A stretch of DNA of 64,000 nt from an uncultured Mollicutes bacterium (GCA_900548675.1 URLJ01000005.1:17094-81093); one strand, 5' to 3'; shown: positions 15,912 to 24,521, counted from the stretch's first letter. Notes: generated by a model not told the origin, from the letters alone. Program-made: numbers and translations.

Positions 15912-16717
15912 TTGGCACCTCTACTAACAATACTACGATTTCTTTTAGCTACCATATTAGTTCTAATATTGTATATTATCAATAAACCAAGGGTTATAAC
16001 AAAAATAATGGTTGTTAAAGCTCTTAATTCGATCGGAGCTCCACTTCGCATTAGGCGGTCATAAACAAAAGTACTAATAGTATCAAAACTAGAAGGTTTA
16101 GTGAAAGCTGTTATAATAAAATCATCGAGTGATAGTGTCACAGATAGTAAGAAACCTGAAAATATTCCTGGCATTATTTCTGGTAGAATTACTTTTCTTA
16201 ATGCGAAACCTGGTTTAGCTCCAAGATCAAGAGCGGCTTCATAAATGTTAGGATCCATTTGTTTTAGTTTAGGCGTAACACTTAAAACTACAAACGGAAC
16301 GGTTAACACAACGTGGCCAACGAGGAGAGTAAAGAAACTTGTTTCCATATTTACTACTGAAAATAGTATTAATAAAGATAAAGCTATTACAATTTCAGGA
16401 TTCATAACCGGTATTTGACCTACCATTTCATAAACTGTTCGCATTTTACGATTAGAATAGAAAATACCTATAGCTCCAAGCGTACCAAGAACAGTAGAGA
16501 TAACGGCGCTAACACCGGCTATTAAAAAGGTATTTTTAGTAGCAGTCATGAGTTCTTTATGTTTGAATAATCTAAAGTACAAATCAAATGTAAAATTCCC
16601 CCATAAGCCTTGAACTTTACTATCCGTAAAACTAAAGACAATTAGATAAATGATAGGGGCATATGCTAGTAAAAGTACTAAATATACATATGTTTTTGAT
16701 AGAATTTTCTTTACCAT
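15908..16717 (-). CDS. potC: Spermidine/putrescine ABC transporter permease PotC
   Basis: A 269-aa permease with about six membrane segments. The cytoplasmic EAA loop that contacts PotA reads Y-E-A-A-L-D-L-G-A-K-P-G near 160-171. L-S-L-D-D-F-I-I-T-A-F is the usual PotC signature after it. GAGGTGGCTT precedes the ATG, which overlaps the potB end by 7 nt. Second permease half of the importer; length normal. Confidence 0.93.
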   Translation of the reverse strand: MVKKILSKTYVYLVLLLAYAPIIYLIVFSFTDSKVQGLWGNFTFDLYFRLFKHKELMTATKNTFLIAGVSAVISTVLGTLGAIGIFYSNRKMRTVYEMVGQIPVMNPEIVIALSLLILFSVVNMETSFFTLLVGHVVLTVPFVVLSVTPKLKQMDPNIYEAALDLGAKPGFALRKVILPEIMPGIFSGFLLSVTLSLDDFIITAFTKPSSFDTISTFVYDRLMRSGAPIELRALTTIIFVITLGLLIIYNIRTNMVAKRNRSIVSRGAK

Positions 16718-17532
16718 AAGCCACCTCTAACATTTTCAGTTTTATCTTTCTTACGCGTTAAGAACATGCTAATACCCATAATAATTAACATAATAAGAGC
16801 CATAAAGCTACCCATATTTTGGCTTAAAGTTGTAAGTACTAAATTAATAGAACTTCCGATTACTGATACTTTAGCATTACCTAAAATGTCTGTTATCGCA
16901 TACGACGACATTGTTGGAACAAAGACCATCGAAATAGCTGATAAAATACCTGGATATGACATAGGAATAATTACTCTAAAAAATGTTTGATATGGTTTAG
17001 CTCCAAGATCATTAGCAGCTTCTATCACACTTTTATCCATTTTAATCATCGTTGTATATAATGGTAAAATAACAAATGGTAAGAAGTTATAAACCATACC
17101 AATCATTGTTGATACAAGTGAGTAATTAGATAAATGTAAAATATGTAATAAATCTCTTGTAGCATATGTTCTTAAAATAAAATTAATCCACATCGGCATT
17201 ATGAATAAAATAACCATAAAGAAATTAAATTTGTATTCTTTTTTAGCAAGGATATATGCAAGAGGATATCCAATAAGAAGGCAAATAGCAGTATTTGCAA
17301 TACCAATTATAGCACTTGTTACAAGCGAGTTAATATAATCAGCATTAGTGAAGAATTCTACAGCATTTTTAAATGTAAAATGACCATTTCCATCACTAAA
17401 AGCATAAATTATAATTAAGACTAAAGGTACAGCAACAAAGACCGCAATAAAGGCTAAATAAGGGATTGCGAGAAGTTTTCGTGAAAAATGAACTTCTTGT
17501 GTTCTAACTTTTTTCTCATTATTCTTTAGCAT
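16711..17532 (-). CDS. potB: Spermidine/putrescine ABC transporter permease PotB
   Basis: A 273-aa membrane protein with about six segments and the EAA loop I-E-A-A-N-D-L-G-A-K-P-Y near 170-181. M-P-M-W-I-N-F-I-L-R-T-Y-A is a PotB hallmark. GATGAGG lies 9 nt before the ATG. The gene starts 14 nt inside the end of potA, so the operon is translationally tight. Confidence 0.93.
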   Translation of the reverse strand: MLKNNEKKVRTQEVHFSRKLLAIPYLAFIAVFVAVPLVLIIIYAFSDGNGHFTFKNAVEFFTNADYINSLVTSAIIGIANTAICLLIGYPLAYILAKKEYKFNFFMVILFIMPMWINFILRTYATRDLLHILHLSNYSLVSTMIGMVYNFLPFVILPLYTTMIKMDKSVIEAANDLGAKPYQTFFRVIIPMSYPGILSAISMVFVPTMSSYAITDILGNAKVSVIGSSINLVLTTLSQNMGSFMALIMLIIMGISMFLTRKKDKTENVRGGLW

Positions 17533-19024
17533 ATTTCTTTACCTCATCTTTTAAGGTAAGTTTAATTTTAGCTGGATCTACTTTAACACTTACACGGTCA
17601 AATTCATTCCAAGTATATTCTGTATCTACGACGAAATCTTCATCATTGGCGGTTCTAATGATTACTTGATAGTGGTCACCTTTATATATTATTGAAACAA
17701 TTTCCCCTGCTACTATGCCATCTTCTTCGTTATCGATGATTTCAATATCATGAAGACCTATTTCAGCTTTAACATCAGCATCAGTTAAATCATATTTAGT
17801 GCCGGCAGCATCCACTAGATAACCTTCTTCATCAAGATGAGAACCTGGCAATAATTGCGTTACATCACATTCAAAAGCACCATCATCTATTACTACGCGA
17901 TTTTGTTTATCAATATATGCTTCATATATATTACTAGTAAATAATTTTTTCATAATATGAATGTTTTCAGGAGTTATGGAAATGGAAGCCATACAATCAA
18001 TTTCATGGTTTTTTGTATCTTGAATAATAACTTCATTTTTACCGACCATCATAATGTATTCATAGTGTACCCCTTTGAATACTTTACTGATCAGTTTTCC
18101 GTCAACCATTCCTGTTCCAGGCGCACTAATTTTTACATCTTCAGGACGAAGAACAACATCCACTTTTTCATTTATTGGAAATTCATCAACACAATCAAAA
18201 ACTTTATTTAGAAAACGAATCTTTTTGTCCCCAACAATTGTTCCTTCATATATATTACTTTCACCAATAAAGTCTGCGACAAAAGCATTTTTGGGTTCGT
18301 TATATATATCTTCAGGTCTACCGATCTGTTGAATGCAACCATCTTTCATGACAACAATTGTATCACTCATCGTAAGTGCTTCTTCTTGGTCATGGGTAAC
18401 ATATATAAAAGTTATTCCTAACTTTTTATGCATTTCTTTTAATTCCATTTGCATGTCTTGACGCATTTTTAAATCAAGTGCGCCTAGAGGCTCATCAAGT
18501 AATAAGATTTCTGGTTCATTAACGATTGCACGAGCGATTGCGATACGTTGTTGTTGCCCACCACTTAATGTTGAAATGTTACGATATTCAAATTCTTCTA
18601 GATCGACAATTTTTAAAGCTTTTGTTACTTTTTCATCAATTTCATCACGAGTAAGTTTTCTTGTTTTAGTAACAATATTACCATTTTTATCTTTTACTTC
18701 TTCCGTAATTTTCTTAAGTTTTAAGCCGAAAGCGACATTATTATAAACATCAAGATGAGGAAACAAAGCATAGCGTTGAAAAACAGTATTAACAGGTCTT
18801 TCATATGGAGGAAGATGAGTTATATCTTTTCCATTTAGTAAAATTTTTCCTTCAGTTGGGAGTTCAAACCCTGCGATCATTCTAAGTGTTGTAGTTTTAC
18901 CACATCCAGATGGACCTAGGAAAGTTATAAATTCCCCTTTATTAACATATAGATTAAAGTTTTCAACGGCATATACATCATCATATTTTTTAGATACATT
19001 GATAAGTTCAATTATTTTTTCCAT
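17519..19024 (-). CDS. potA: Spermidine/putrescine ABC transporter ATPase PotA (extended)
   Basis: A 501-aa ATPase; PotA is usually about 350-380 aa. Walker A G-P-S-G-C-G-K-T-T near 38-46, signature L-S-G-G-Q-Q-Q-R near 155, Walker B I-L-L-L-D-E-P-L and H-switch V-T-H-D are intact. A lysine-rich insertion of about 17 residues sits before the signature (near 115-130). The C-terminal half holds TOBE-type beta domains: one with L-R-P-E-D-V-K-I near 285, a second ending V-D-P-A-K-I-K-L. The extra length may be regulatory. AAGGAG lies 7 nt before the ATG. First structural gene, 10 nt after the cupin regulator. Confidence 0.93.
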   Translation of the reverse strand: MEKIIELINVSKKYDDVYAVENFNLYVNKGEFITFLGPSGCGKTTTLRMIAGFELPTEGKILLNGKDITHLPPYERPVNTVFQRYALFPHLDVYNNVAFGLKLKKITEEVKDKNGNIVTKTRKLTRDEIDEKVTKALKIVDLEEFEYRNISTLSGGQQQRIAIARAIVNEPEILLLDEPLGALDLKMRQDMQMELKEMHKKLGITFIYVTHDQEEALTMSDTIVVMKDGCIQQIGRPEDIYNEPKNAFVADFIGESNIYEGTIVGDKKIRFLNKVFDCVDEFPINEKVDVVLRPEDVKISAPGTGMVDGKLISKVFKGVHYEYIMMVGKNEVIIQDTKNHEIDCMASISITPENIHIMKKLFTSNIYEAYIDKQNRVVIDDGAFECDVTQLLPGSHLDEEGYLVDAAGTKYDLTDADVKAEIGLHDIEIIDNEEDGIVAGEIVSIIYKGDHYQVIIRTANDEDFVVDTEYTWNEFDRVSVKVDPAKIKLTLKDEVKKYAKE

Positions 19025-19034
19025 TTGTTACTCC

Positions 19035-19568
19035 TTAAAAATTTGGTGGACTACTTACCCAAATAATTTTGGCAGGTTTGTCCTTCATATTTTTTAAATA
19101 GTGATTTTTATTAGTTACAAAATAGAATGCTTCACCCTTTTTGCATACTTCTTTTCTATTTCCGTACACTACCACTATTTCCCCTTCTAACACATACCCA
19201 AATTCTTCGCCTTCATGTGGCATATCAATATCCGATGTTGACTTTGCATTAATCGTGTAAAGTATCGGTTCCATTTCATTTTTCTGACTATTAGGAACGA
19301 GCCATGTCATCGTTGAATCAGAAGATGTTTTGACAAAGAAATCTTCTTTTTTAAAAACGATTGCTTCATCTTCTTCTTCCGAAAAGAATTCTTTTAAATT
19401 AGTACCTAGCGCTGACAAAATATCCGTCAGAGTACTTATTGAAGGACTTGTCAAATCATTTTCAATTTGAGATATATATCCTTTAGTTAAATCGCAACGA
19501 TTAGCAAGCTCTTCTTGGGTTAAACCATATAGAGTCCTCAATTGTTTTATATTGCTGCCAATACTCAT
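19035..19568 (-). CDS. Xre-cupin transcriptional regulator of the pot operon
   Basis: A 177-aa protein: Xre HTH at 5-60 (L-T-Q-E-E-L-A-N-R, K-G-Y-I-S-Q-I-E-N) and a cupin at about 105-170 (P-H-E-G-E-E-F-G-Y-V-L-E-G-E, G-E-A-F-Y-F). This architecture is shared with PuuR-type and other potABCD-linked regulators, in which the cupin binds a small ligand. AGGAGGA precedes the ATG. It heads the pot operon and probably controls it together with its own promoter. The ligand is presumably a polyamine, inferred from context. Confidence 0.88.
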   Translation of the reverse strand: MSIGSNIKQLRTLYGLTQEELANRCDLTKGYISQIENDLTSPSISTLTDILSALGTNLKEFFSEEEDEAIVFKKEDFFVKTSSDSTMTWLVPNSQKNEMEPILYTINAKSTSDIDMPHEGEEFGYVLEGEIVVVYGNRKEVCKKGEAFYFVTNKNHYLKNMKDKPAKIIWVSSPPNF

Positions 19569-19579
19569 ATGTCCTCCTC

Positions 19580-19609
19580 TACTAAACTTTTTGTTTAGTA
19601 TTATTAAAC
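19580..19609 (-). promoter_or_regulatory. Putative operator in the pot operon leader
   Basis: TACTAAAC (19580-19587) and GTTTAGTA (19593-19600) form a perfect 8-bp inverted repeat with a 5-nt spacer, followed by a third half-site ATTAAAC at 19603-19609. It sits 10-40 nt before the regulator start, next to TATATAATATATA-type promoter sequence, so autoregulation by the Xre-cupin protein is likely. Confidence 0.55.
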
Positions 19610-19660
19610 ATATATATTATATATTATTTCTCCATTTTGTCAAGTGATATACGCTAAATA

Positions 19661-19693
19661 AAAGGAATTTGCTTTTAATCTGCAAATTCCTTT
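19661..19693. terminator. Bidirectional terminator
   Basis: AAAGGAATTTGC (19661-19672) pairs perfectly with GCAAATTCCTTT (19682-19693), with A/T runs on both sides. On the minus strand it ends the DUF1540 gene. Confidence 0.85.
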
Positions 19694-19706
19694 TTCACTT
19701 TATTTT

Positions 19707-20051
19707 TTACACATCTTTGCTTTCAAAAGTTTTACACATCGTAGTAGCGGCATTTTTGGCTTGATCGCCATCTGCGGTCTTTTTTATTTCAATTCTATCA
19801 GCTCTACATCTTGAATCACATTCAAATACGCAGTTTACAGCATCACAATATACTGATGTTTCAGGTTTAAATGTTTCTTCAAATTTTGCAAATTCATAGT
19901 TGTAACTCCCTCTACCTTTAGGGACGAAACTTAAGCAAGCAGTATCTTTTTTGCATCTTGCTTCTGGCCCTTCAACATCAATTGCACCTCTTGCGCATAG
20001 ATGATCTGCATTATAACTGCATTCTGAAACTTCACATTTTAATTTTGGCAT
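19707..20051 (-). CDS. Tandem DUF1540 Cys-rich protein
   Basis: A 114-aa protein with two DUF1540 units, each with a four-Cys pattern: C-E-V-S-E-C-S-Y-N then C-A and C-K near 5-38, and C-D-A-V-N-C-V-F then C and C near 68-108. The four-Cys sets suggest two small metal-binding modules. The protein is cytoplasmic, small and acidic. AAGGAGG lies 7-8 nt before the ATG. The family is widespread in Firmicutes, and its function is not known. Confidence 0.88.
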   Translation of the reverse strand: MPKLKCEVSECSYNADHLCARGAIDVEGPEARCKKDTACLSFVPKGRGSYNYEFAKFEETFKPETSVYCDAVNCVFECDSRCRADRIEIKKTADGDQAKNAATTMCKTFESKDV

Positions 20052-20139
20052 TGTTTTTCCTCCTTTTTGTTATTACTATTTTTTGATAAATGTTTGAAAA
20101 TATACAATTTTTTTTATTTTTATTTATTTATCATATCGT

Positions 20140-20168
20140 TTGACAAAACAGGTGAAATAACGTATAAT
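20140..20168 (+). promoter_or_regulatory. Promoter of tRNA-Ser/tRNA-Glu
   Basis: TTGACA at 20140-20145 and TATAAT at 20163-20168 with a 17-nt spacer, both perfect sigma-A consensus, 10 nt before tRNA-Ser. Confidence 0.92.
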
Positions 20169-20178
20169 ACTATAGCCT

Positions 20179-20269
20179 GGAGCAATACTCAAGAGGCTGA
20201 AGAGGCGCCCCTGCTAAGGGCGTAGGTCGGGAAACTGGCGCAAGGGTTCAAATCCCTTTTGCTCCGCCA
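20179..20269 (+). tRNA. tRNA-Ser (GCT)
   Basis: A class II tRNA with a long variable arm. Acceptor GGAGCAA/TTGCTCC, anticodon loop CTGCTAA (GCT, reads AGC/AGT), T-loop TTCAAAT, encoded CCA. Confidence 0.95.
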
Positions 20270-20273
20270 TCTT

Positions 20274-20350
20274 GGTCCATTGGAGAAGTGGCTTAACTCA
20301 CATGCCTTTCACGCATGCATTCATGGGTTCGAATCCCGTATGGATCACCA
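20274..20350 (+). tRNA. tRNA-Glu (TTC)
   Basis: Acceptor GGTCCAT/ATGGATC with one G-T pair, anticodon stem CATGC/GCATG around loop CTTTCAC (anticodon TTC), T-loop TTCGAAT, encoded CCA. It lies 4 nt after tRNA-Ser in the same transcript. Confidence 0.94.
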
Positions 20351-20362
20351 TTAATTGAAATT

Positions 20363-20395
20363 TATTAGTCTTCTTTAAAGAAGGCTAATTTTTTG
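20363..20395 (+). terminator. Terminator of tRNA-Ser/Glu
   Basis: ATTAGTCTTCTTT pairs with AAAGAAGGCTAAT (one G-T pair), followed by TTTTTTG. A degenerate copy of this block recurs at about 21107-21150. Confidence 0.85.
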
Positions 20396-20580
20396 TTTTA
20401 CAAATTTGGAAACTTTAGTTTCTATGGGATTCGAACCTATAAGAGATAAAGAAGGAAATTAATTTGAATTTGGTATATAATACTTTCAGTTTAGTTTGAT
20501 TTTACTCATCTGTTGATTTGTAGTTTTATATAAATTTATAAAGTATAATTATATTGTAAGCTTACAATTATAATATTAAA
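20396..20580. other. Gene-free spacer with a tRNA T-arm-like palindrome
   Basis: No gene is seen. CTATGGGATTCGAACCTATAG-like sequence at 20421-20446 resembles a T-arm read on the minus strand but has no tRNA body around it. TATTGTAAGCTTACAATTATA near 20553-20573 is another palindrome, just before the degraded regulator. Confidence 0.4.
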
Positions 20581-20840
20581 AATTATCGTTTAGCTGAAGG
20601 TATGACTCAAGAAAATTGGCTGAATATACAAGAGTTAGTTCGCGTGATATTTCAAGATGGGAAATAATACTTACCATGATATTTCATTACTTCTAGTACT
20701 TGCAGATACCTTTGAAGTTACTGTGGATGCATTGCTTGATGCAAATGTTTATAAAAAAGAACATGATTTAAAAGTATACTTATTGAAAATCAAAAATATA
20801 AATACACTGGTGATAAAGAATATAGTCTTTTTATAAAATA
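20581..20840 (+). pseudogene. Degraded Xre-family regulator
   Basis: Conceptual translation gives N-Y-R-L-A-E-G-M-T-Q-E, then after a +1 shift and several stops, remains of an HTH (S-R-D-I-S-R-W-E-like). After another shift it reads clean I-S-L-L-L-V-L-A-D-T-F-E-V-T-V-D-A-L-L-D-A-N. This is the usual Xre N-terminal domain in pieces. At least two frameshifts and three stops are present, so it is not functional. Confidence 0.75.
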
Positions 20841-20936
20841 AGCGACATATTTTTATTGAATACACCCCTCAAAAAAAGAAAACATTTTTGTAAATATTAT
20901 TTATCAGAAAAATCAAAAGTATGATATAATATTATT

Positions 20937-21018
20937 GAACCATGGGAAGGCTTGGGTAATGCCTGAATCCAAATATTCCATTTATGGGAAAAGTAGGTTT
21001 ATACAGCCTACTTTTTTT
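20937..21018 (+). ncRNA. Candidate small RNA with predicted pseudoknot
   Basis: A -10 TATAAT at 20925-20930 (with a weak TTATCA -35 18 nt upstream) precedes about 80 nt of non-coding sequence that ends in a terminator, AGTAGG/CCTACT followed by seven T (20992-21018). Inside, GGAA/TTCC and CCAT/ATGG can enclose AGGC/GCCT, whose loop TTGGG is complementary to TCCAA just downstream, giving an H-type pseudoknot. I do not recognise a known family, and no gene follows on this strand, so a riboswitch is unlikely. Confidence 0.5.
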
Positions 21019-21160
21019 ATTTGTTTCATATTTTTGGTACAGTTTTTAAAAAAGAGTGAAACTATAAATGTTAAAATAAAACATTTCGTAGTAATGACAC
21101 ATTAGTTGAAATCTATCAGTCTTCTAATAAAGAAAACTAATTTTTAATATATGGAGTATA

Positions 21161-21209
21161 TAAAAAGGTAATAGATCCTAAGATGTTTTCGTATCTATTA
21201 CCTTTTTTT
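21161..21209 (-). terminator. Terminator of the GNAT-pyk unit
   Basis: GGTAATAGAT (21167-21176) pairs with ATCTATTACC (21193-21202), with A/T runs on both sides. It lies just after the pyk stop and can work on both strands. Confidence 0.85.
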
Positions 21210-21216
21210 ATTTTAT

Positions 21217-22638
21217 TTAATTATTTTCAATTATTCTTATCGTGTTAGTAACACCATGTTTTTGACCAAAGCCACTCGTAATAATGATGTTAGCATTTTT
21301 ATTGATGCCTAGACTTTCAGCAACTTCTTTAGCTATCTCATCACACATACTGATGTCATCAATATAATTAACAATAACTGGATATACTCCCCAGTAATAA
21401 CTAAGTTTTCGGCAAGTTTCAGGAGTATTCGTACAAGCAACAATCGGTGCATTAGGACGATATTTACAGATTCTTTTAGCTGTACCACCTGTTTCTGTAA
21501 AAGCCATAATCGCTTCTACTTTATCAAGGGTTAAACAACATTGGGCAACGCAAGCACCTATAGCATCATTTTTAGAATGTTGATTATATTTTTGATTATC
21601 GTTTAAAAGTTTTTCATAATCAATTGTCGCTTCTACAGCTCTCGCAATTTTATCCATATATTTGACACTTTCAACAGGGTATTTACCGATCGCCGATTCA
21701 CCACTAAGCATTATCGCATCGCTACCATCTAAAATGGCGTTAGCAACATCGCTAGTTTCAGCTCTTGTTGGACGTGGTGATGATATCATAGATTCCATCA
21801 TATGAGTAGCTGTAATAACTGGCTTTCCAAAATGATTAGCCATTTTTATCATTTGTTTTTGGTATAATGGCACCAACTCTTGAGCTATTTCCACTCCCAA
21901 ATCTCCTCTTGCTACCATTATTCCATCGGCTGTTTTAATAATTCCTTCAAGATTATTTAAAGCTTCTTGACATTCAATTTTAGCTATTATTTCCATATTA
22001 GGACGGCCAAACTCTTTTAATAGTTTTCTTACTTCAAGAATGTCTTCTTCTCTACGAACAAATGACAATGCGATTAAATCAAAACCTTGTTCACAGCCAA
22101 ATTTGATGTCGTTATAATCTTTTTCTGAAACGAAAGGCATGGAAAGTTTTACACCAGGAACATTGATGCCTTTTTTGTTTTTAATGACACCACTTGTATT
22201 AACACGGCAATTGAATTCTTCATCAGTTTTACTAATGACGCTTAAAGACATCTTACCATCATCAATAAGTACTTCATCACCTACGGAAATATCACTAAAA
22301 AGTTCTTTACAATTGACGTAAAAACGTTCGTTGTTTCCAAGGATTTCTTCACTTACTATTTTAACAATGTCTCCTTCGTTAAAGTAAACTTCATCATTTA
22401 CAAAATTACCTGTTCTAATTTCAGGGCCTTTTGTATCAAGCATTATGCCGACATATTTATTTGTTTTAGCACTAGCAGTTCTAATTCTCGCAATTCGTTT
22501 AACGGATTCACTGATATCACCATGTGAGAAATTTAATCTAGCAACGTTCATTCCCGCCTCAAACATTTTAATTAACATTTTCTCCGATTCAATTGCAGGT
22601 CCTACTGTGCAAATTATTTTTGTTTTACGTATATTCAT
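21217..22638 (-). CDS. pyk: Pyruvate kinase
   Basis: 473 aa, the normal length of pyruvate kinase without the extra C-terminal PEP-synthase-like domain found in Bacillus. N-terminal R-K-T-K-I-I-C-T-V-G-P-A, M-L-D-T-K-G-P-E-I-R near 65, I-A-K-I-E-C-Q-E near 218 and the signature T-A-T-H-M-M-E-S-M-I then P-T-R-A-E-T-S-D-V-A-N-A near 275-300 are intact. It makes pyruvate and ATP from PEP and ADP, the last step of glycolysis. It starts 12 nt after the GNAT gene, and its GGAGAA ribosome site lies in that gap. It pairs functionally with the PPi-type phosphofructokinase at 48.4 kb. Confidence 0.97.
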   Translation of the reverse strand: MNIRKTKIICTVGPAIESEKMLIKMFEAGMNVARLNFSHGDISESVKRIARIRTASAKTNKYVGIMLDTKGPEIRTGNFVNDEVYFNEGDIVKIVSEEILGNNERFYVNCKELFSDISVGDEVLIDDGKMSLSVISKTDEEFNCRVNTSGVIKNKKGINVPGVKLSMPFVSEKDYNDIKFGCEQGFDLIALSFVRREEDILEVRKLLKEFGRPNMEIIAKIECQEALNNLEGIIKTADGIMVARGDLGVEIAQELVPLYQKQMIKMANHFGKPVITATHMMESMISSPRPTRAETSDVANAILDGSDAIMLSGESAIGKYPVESVKYMDKIARAVEATIDYEKLLNDNQKYNQHSKNDAIGACVAQCCLTLDKVEAIMAFTETGGTAKRICKYRPNAPIVACTNTPETCRKLSYYWGVYPVIVNYIDDISMCDEIAKEVAESLGINKNANIIITSGFGQKHGVTNTIRIIENN

Positions 22639-22650
22639 TTACTTTTTCTC

Positions 22651-23178
22651 CTATTTTAAATTGTTAGGTGATAATTCATAACAAACTGCTGTCTGCCAAT
22701 TTCCGAGTTGATCGATAAAAGCATTCTCATTTATTGCGGTTTTGATGAATCCTATTTTTTCATAAACATGTTTAGCACGTTCATTGTTAATATTTGTATC
22801 TAGCACTATTTTTTTGATCTTCTTTTTATCAAAAAGATATCCAGCCAGTAACTTTATACTAATTGTACCATATCCTTTATTTTGATAATTCACATCACAA
22901 ATCTTAATGCCTATTTCAGCAGTACCATCATCTTTAATATTATAGTTCATTTCTCCCACAGGTATCCCACTTATTTCAATAATTAATAATACATTTTGAG
23001 GATTTTCTACGGCATTTTGATCAATTATTCTTTTTGTCAATTCAGGAATGTTTGTTTTAATCCCATTAGGGAATCCTGCATGAGCCATTATTTTACCATT
23101 AGCCCACCAATTTGCAAGCAACATAGCATCACTAGGACGCGCTCTTCTTATTACCACATTATCTCTTGACAAAAACAT
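22651..23178 (-). CDS. GNAT family N-acetyltransferase
   Basis: A 175-aa GNAT protein: V-V-I-R-R-A-R-P-S-D-A at the start, the acetyl-CoA loop Y-Q-N-K-G-Y-G-T-I-S-I near 112-122, and N-I-N-N-E-R-A-K-H-V-Y-E-K-I-G-F, the usual end motif. The ATG at 23178 with AGAGAGG upstream is preferred; the frame extends 36 codons further without a site and would lack similarity. The nearest relatives are RimJ/RimL or aminoglycoside 6'-type acetyltransferases, and the substrate cannot be assigned. Co-transcribed with pyk. Confidence 0.85.
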   Translation of the reverse strand: MFLSRDNVVIRRARPSDAMLLANWWANGKIMAHAGFPNGIKTNIPELTKRIIDQNAVENPQNVLLIIEISGIPVGEMNYNIKDDGTAEIGIKICDVNYQNKGYGTISIKLLAGYLFDKKKIKKIVLDTNINNERAKHVYEKIGFIKTAINENAFIDQLGNWQTAVCYELSPNNLK

Positions 23179-23493
23179 AATTATATATAACCTCTCTTTT
23201 TCAAAAGTATTATAGCATTTTTTATTACTTTGTCTAATAATATGCCATTTTTTGTTATTGTGAAAGTAATGTTTTTGAATTAACACACTAATTATTCAGT
23301 CATAGTAAATTTATTTAGATAAAGATATCGCTAGATACAGCTATAAACTTTATTATAACATCTATCATCTGCTTATTTTTACTGAGTCTAACTATAGTTT
23401 TTCTTATTTTCTATACTAATTACTTTTTGCATCGCAAGTTAAATTTTTTTTCAATAATTATGATGAGTATGATCTAAAGTGCAAGCGTAAAAT

Positions 23494-23524
23494 TAAAAAA
23501 GATGAAGGTTCCTTTCTTCATCTT
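23494..23524 (-). terminator. Terminator of the Xre regulator gene
   Basis: AAGATGAAG and CTTCATCTT form a hairpin followed on the minus strand by TTTTTTAAT, 15 nt after the stop at 23539. Confidence 0.75.
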
Positions 23525-23538
23525 AAGATTAATCAATT

Positions 23539-24063
23539 TTATTTAATTTTATTCATTGCGATAAGGATATGATCTAATACTTTTTTATTTTCAAAATATT
23601 GCTTAACTTCTTCTAAATCAACATAATATTTACCACTATTAATTCCCTGCAGCAATACTTCAGCAACTAATATTTTTTTGTAGTGTTGATTATTCAAACT
23701 TTCCTCAAGATTTAAATTCATTTTATTATTTATGCCCTCAACCATACCTATATAAAACAAACTGTTTTCGCCAAAATAATTTTTAACATCTTCAATTGCT
23801 TTAAATCCACTTTCAACATCCTTAATAGTCATGAGTTTTCTATTGTTCATAATATACGTTCCACCATGTAATAATAAATCAACGTTGGTTCCTAGAATCT
23901 CACAAAGTTCTAATAATATTGAATAATCAGGTAATGTTTCACCAGATTCCCACTTGCTTACAGCTTGAAAAGTAATACCAAGTTTATCTGCTAATTGCTT
24001 TTGAGTTAGTTCTTTATCTTTTCTTAATTTTTGAATATATTTTCCAATTTTGATTTGATCCAT
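23539..24063 (-). CDS. Xre-family regulator with C-terminal extension
   Basis: A 174-aa protein: HTH at 6-62 (K-E-L-T-Q-K-Q-L-A-D-K-L, F-Q-A-V-S-K-W-E-S-G, L-P-D-Y-S-I-L), then a helical 100-aa part of unknown function with I-E-D-V-K-N-Y-F and Y-V-D-L-E-E-V-K-Q-Y-F. Such proteins often sit next to ABC exporters; here the neighbour upstream is only an ABC-ATPase remnant, so the regulator may have outlived its target. The ribosome site is weak (AAAGG about 16 nt before the ATG). Confidence 0.82.
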   Translation of the reverse strand: MDQIKIGKYIQKLRKDKELTQKQLADKLGITFQAVSKWESGETLPDYSILLELCEILGTNVDLLLHGGTYIMNNRKLMTIKDVESGFKAIEDVKNYFGENSLFYIGMVEGINNKMNLNLEESLNNQHYKKILVAEVLLQGINSGKYYVDLEEVKQYFENKKVLDHILIAMNKIK

Positions 24064-24084
24064 TATTTCTAATCCAACCTTTCA

Positions 24085-24217
24085 CTATTTTTTATCTGAT
24101 AATATATATATTATATCAGCATATTTTAAAAACTCTATTTTATGTGTAACAGACATAATTATGTATCCATCATTACTTGATATTTTTTAGTATCTCTTTT
24201 AATTGTTTCTTTTGACA
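24085..24217 (-). pseudogene. Remnant of an ABC transporter ATPase gene
   Basis: A ribosome site and ATG at 24217 open a frame that stops after 19 codons (M-S-K-E-T-I-K-R-D). A different frame (24177-24085) then encodes D-G-Y-I-I-M-S-V-T-H-K-I-E-F-L-K-Y-A-D and stops. The S-V-T-H-K segment is the H-loop end of an ABC ATPase. The bulk of the gene has been deleted. It lies directly upstream of the Xre regulator. Confidence 0.55.
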
Positions 24218-24521
24218 TAAATATAACCTCTCTTCATGTTTATAGTTATATTATATAATACAAATATATACTAAACAATAACTAGAAAGTTGATTTAAAT
24301 CAACTAAAAATAGAATACACATAAAAAAAGATGTACTACAAATTTAATAGCTTCATAAAATTTTATAATGATTAATTTTTATCAAAATCTATTTAATAAT
24401 TAAGTATCAATTAATTCTTACTTTTCCATATTTTAAATTTCTAAAATAGTGATGTTTGTATTTATTTTTCTATCATTGTTCATTATCCATATTTAGTTTT
24501 GACATCTAATTATAACATAAT
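24218..24521. other. Gene-free AT-rich spacer
   Basis: No gene, RNA or convincing repeat is seen in these roughly 300 bases, which are almost pure A/T runs. They separate the decayed regulator/ABC locus from the small-RNA/DAC locus. Confidence 0.5.

Noticed and set aside
20421..20446. tRNA gene fragment or att site
   Set aside because: The T-arm-like palindrome has no acceptor or anticodon arms on either side and could arise by chance.
24181..24217. Short peptide gene starting M-S-K-E-T-I
   Set aside because: It has a good ribosome site but only 19 codons and runs out of frame into an ABC-ATPase fragment, so it is treated as part of the remnant.
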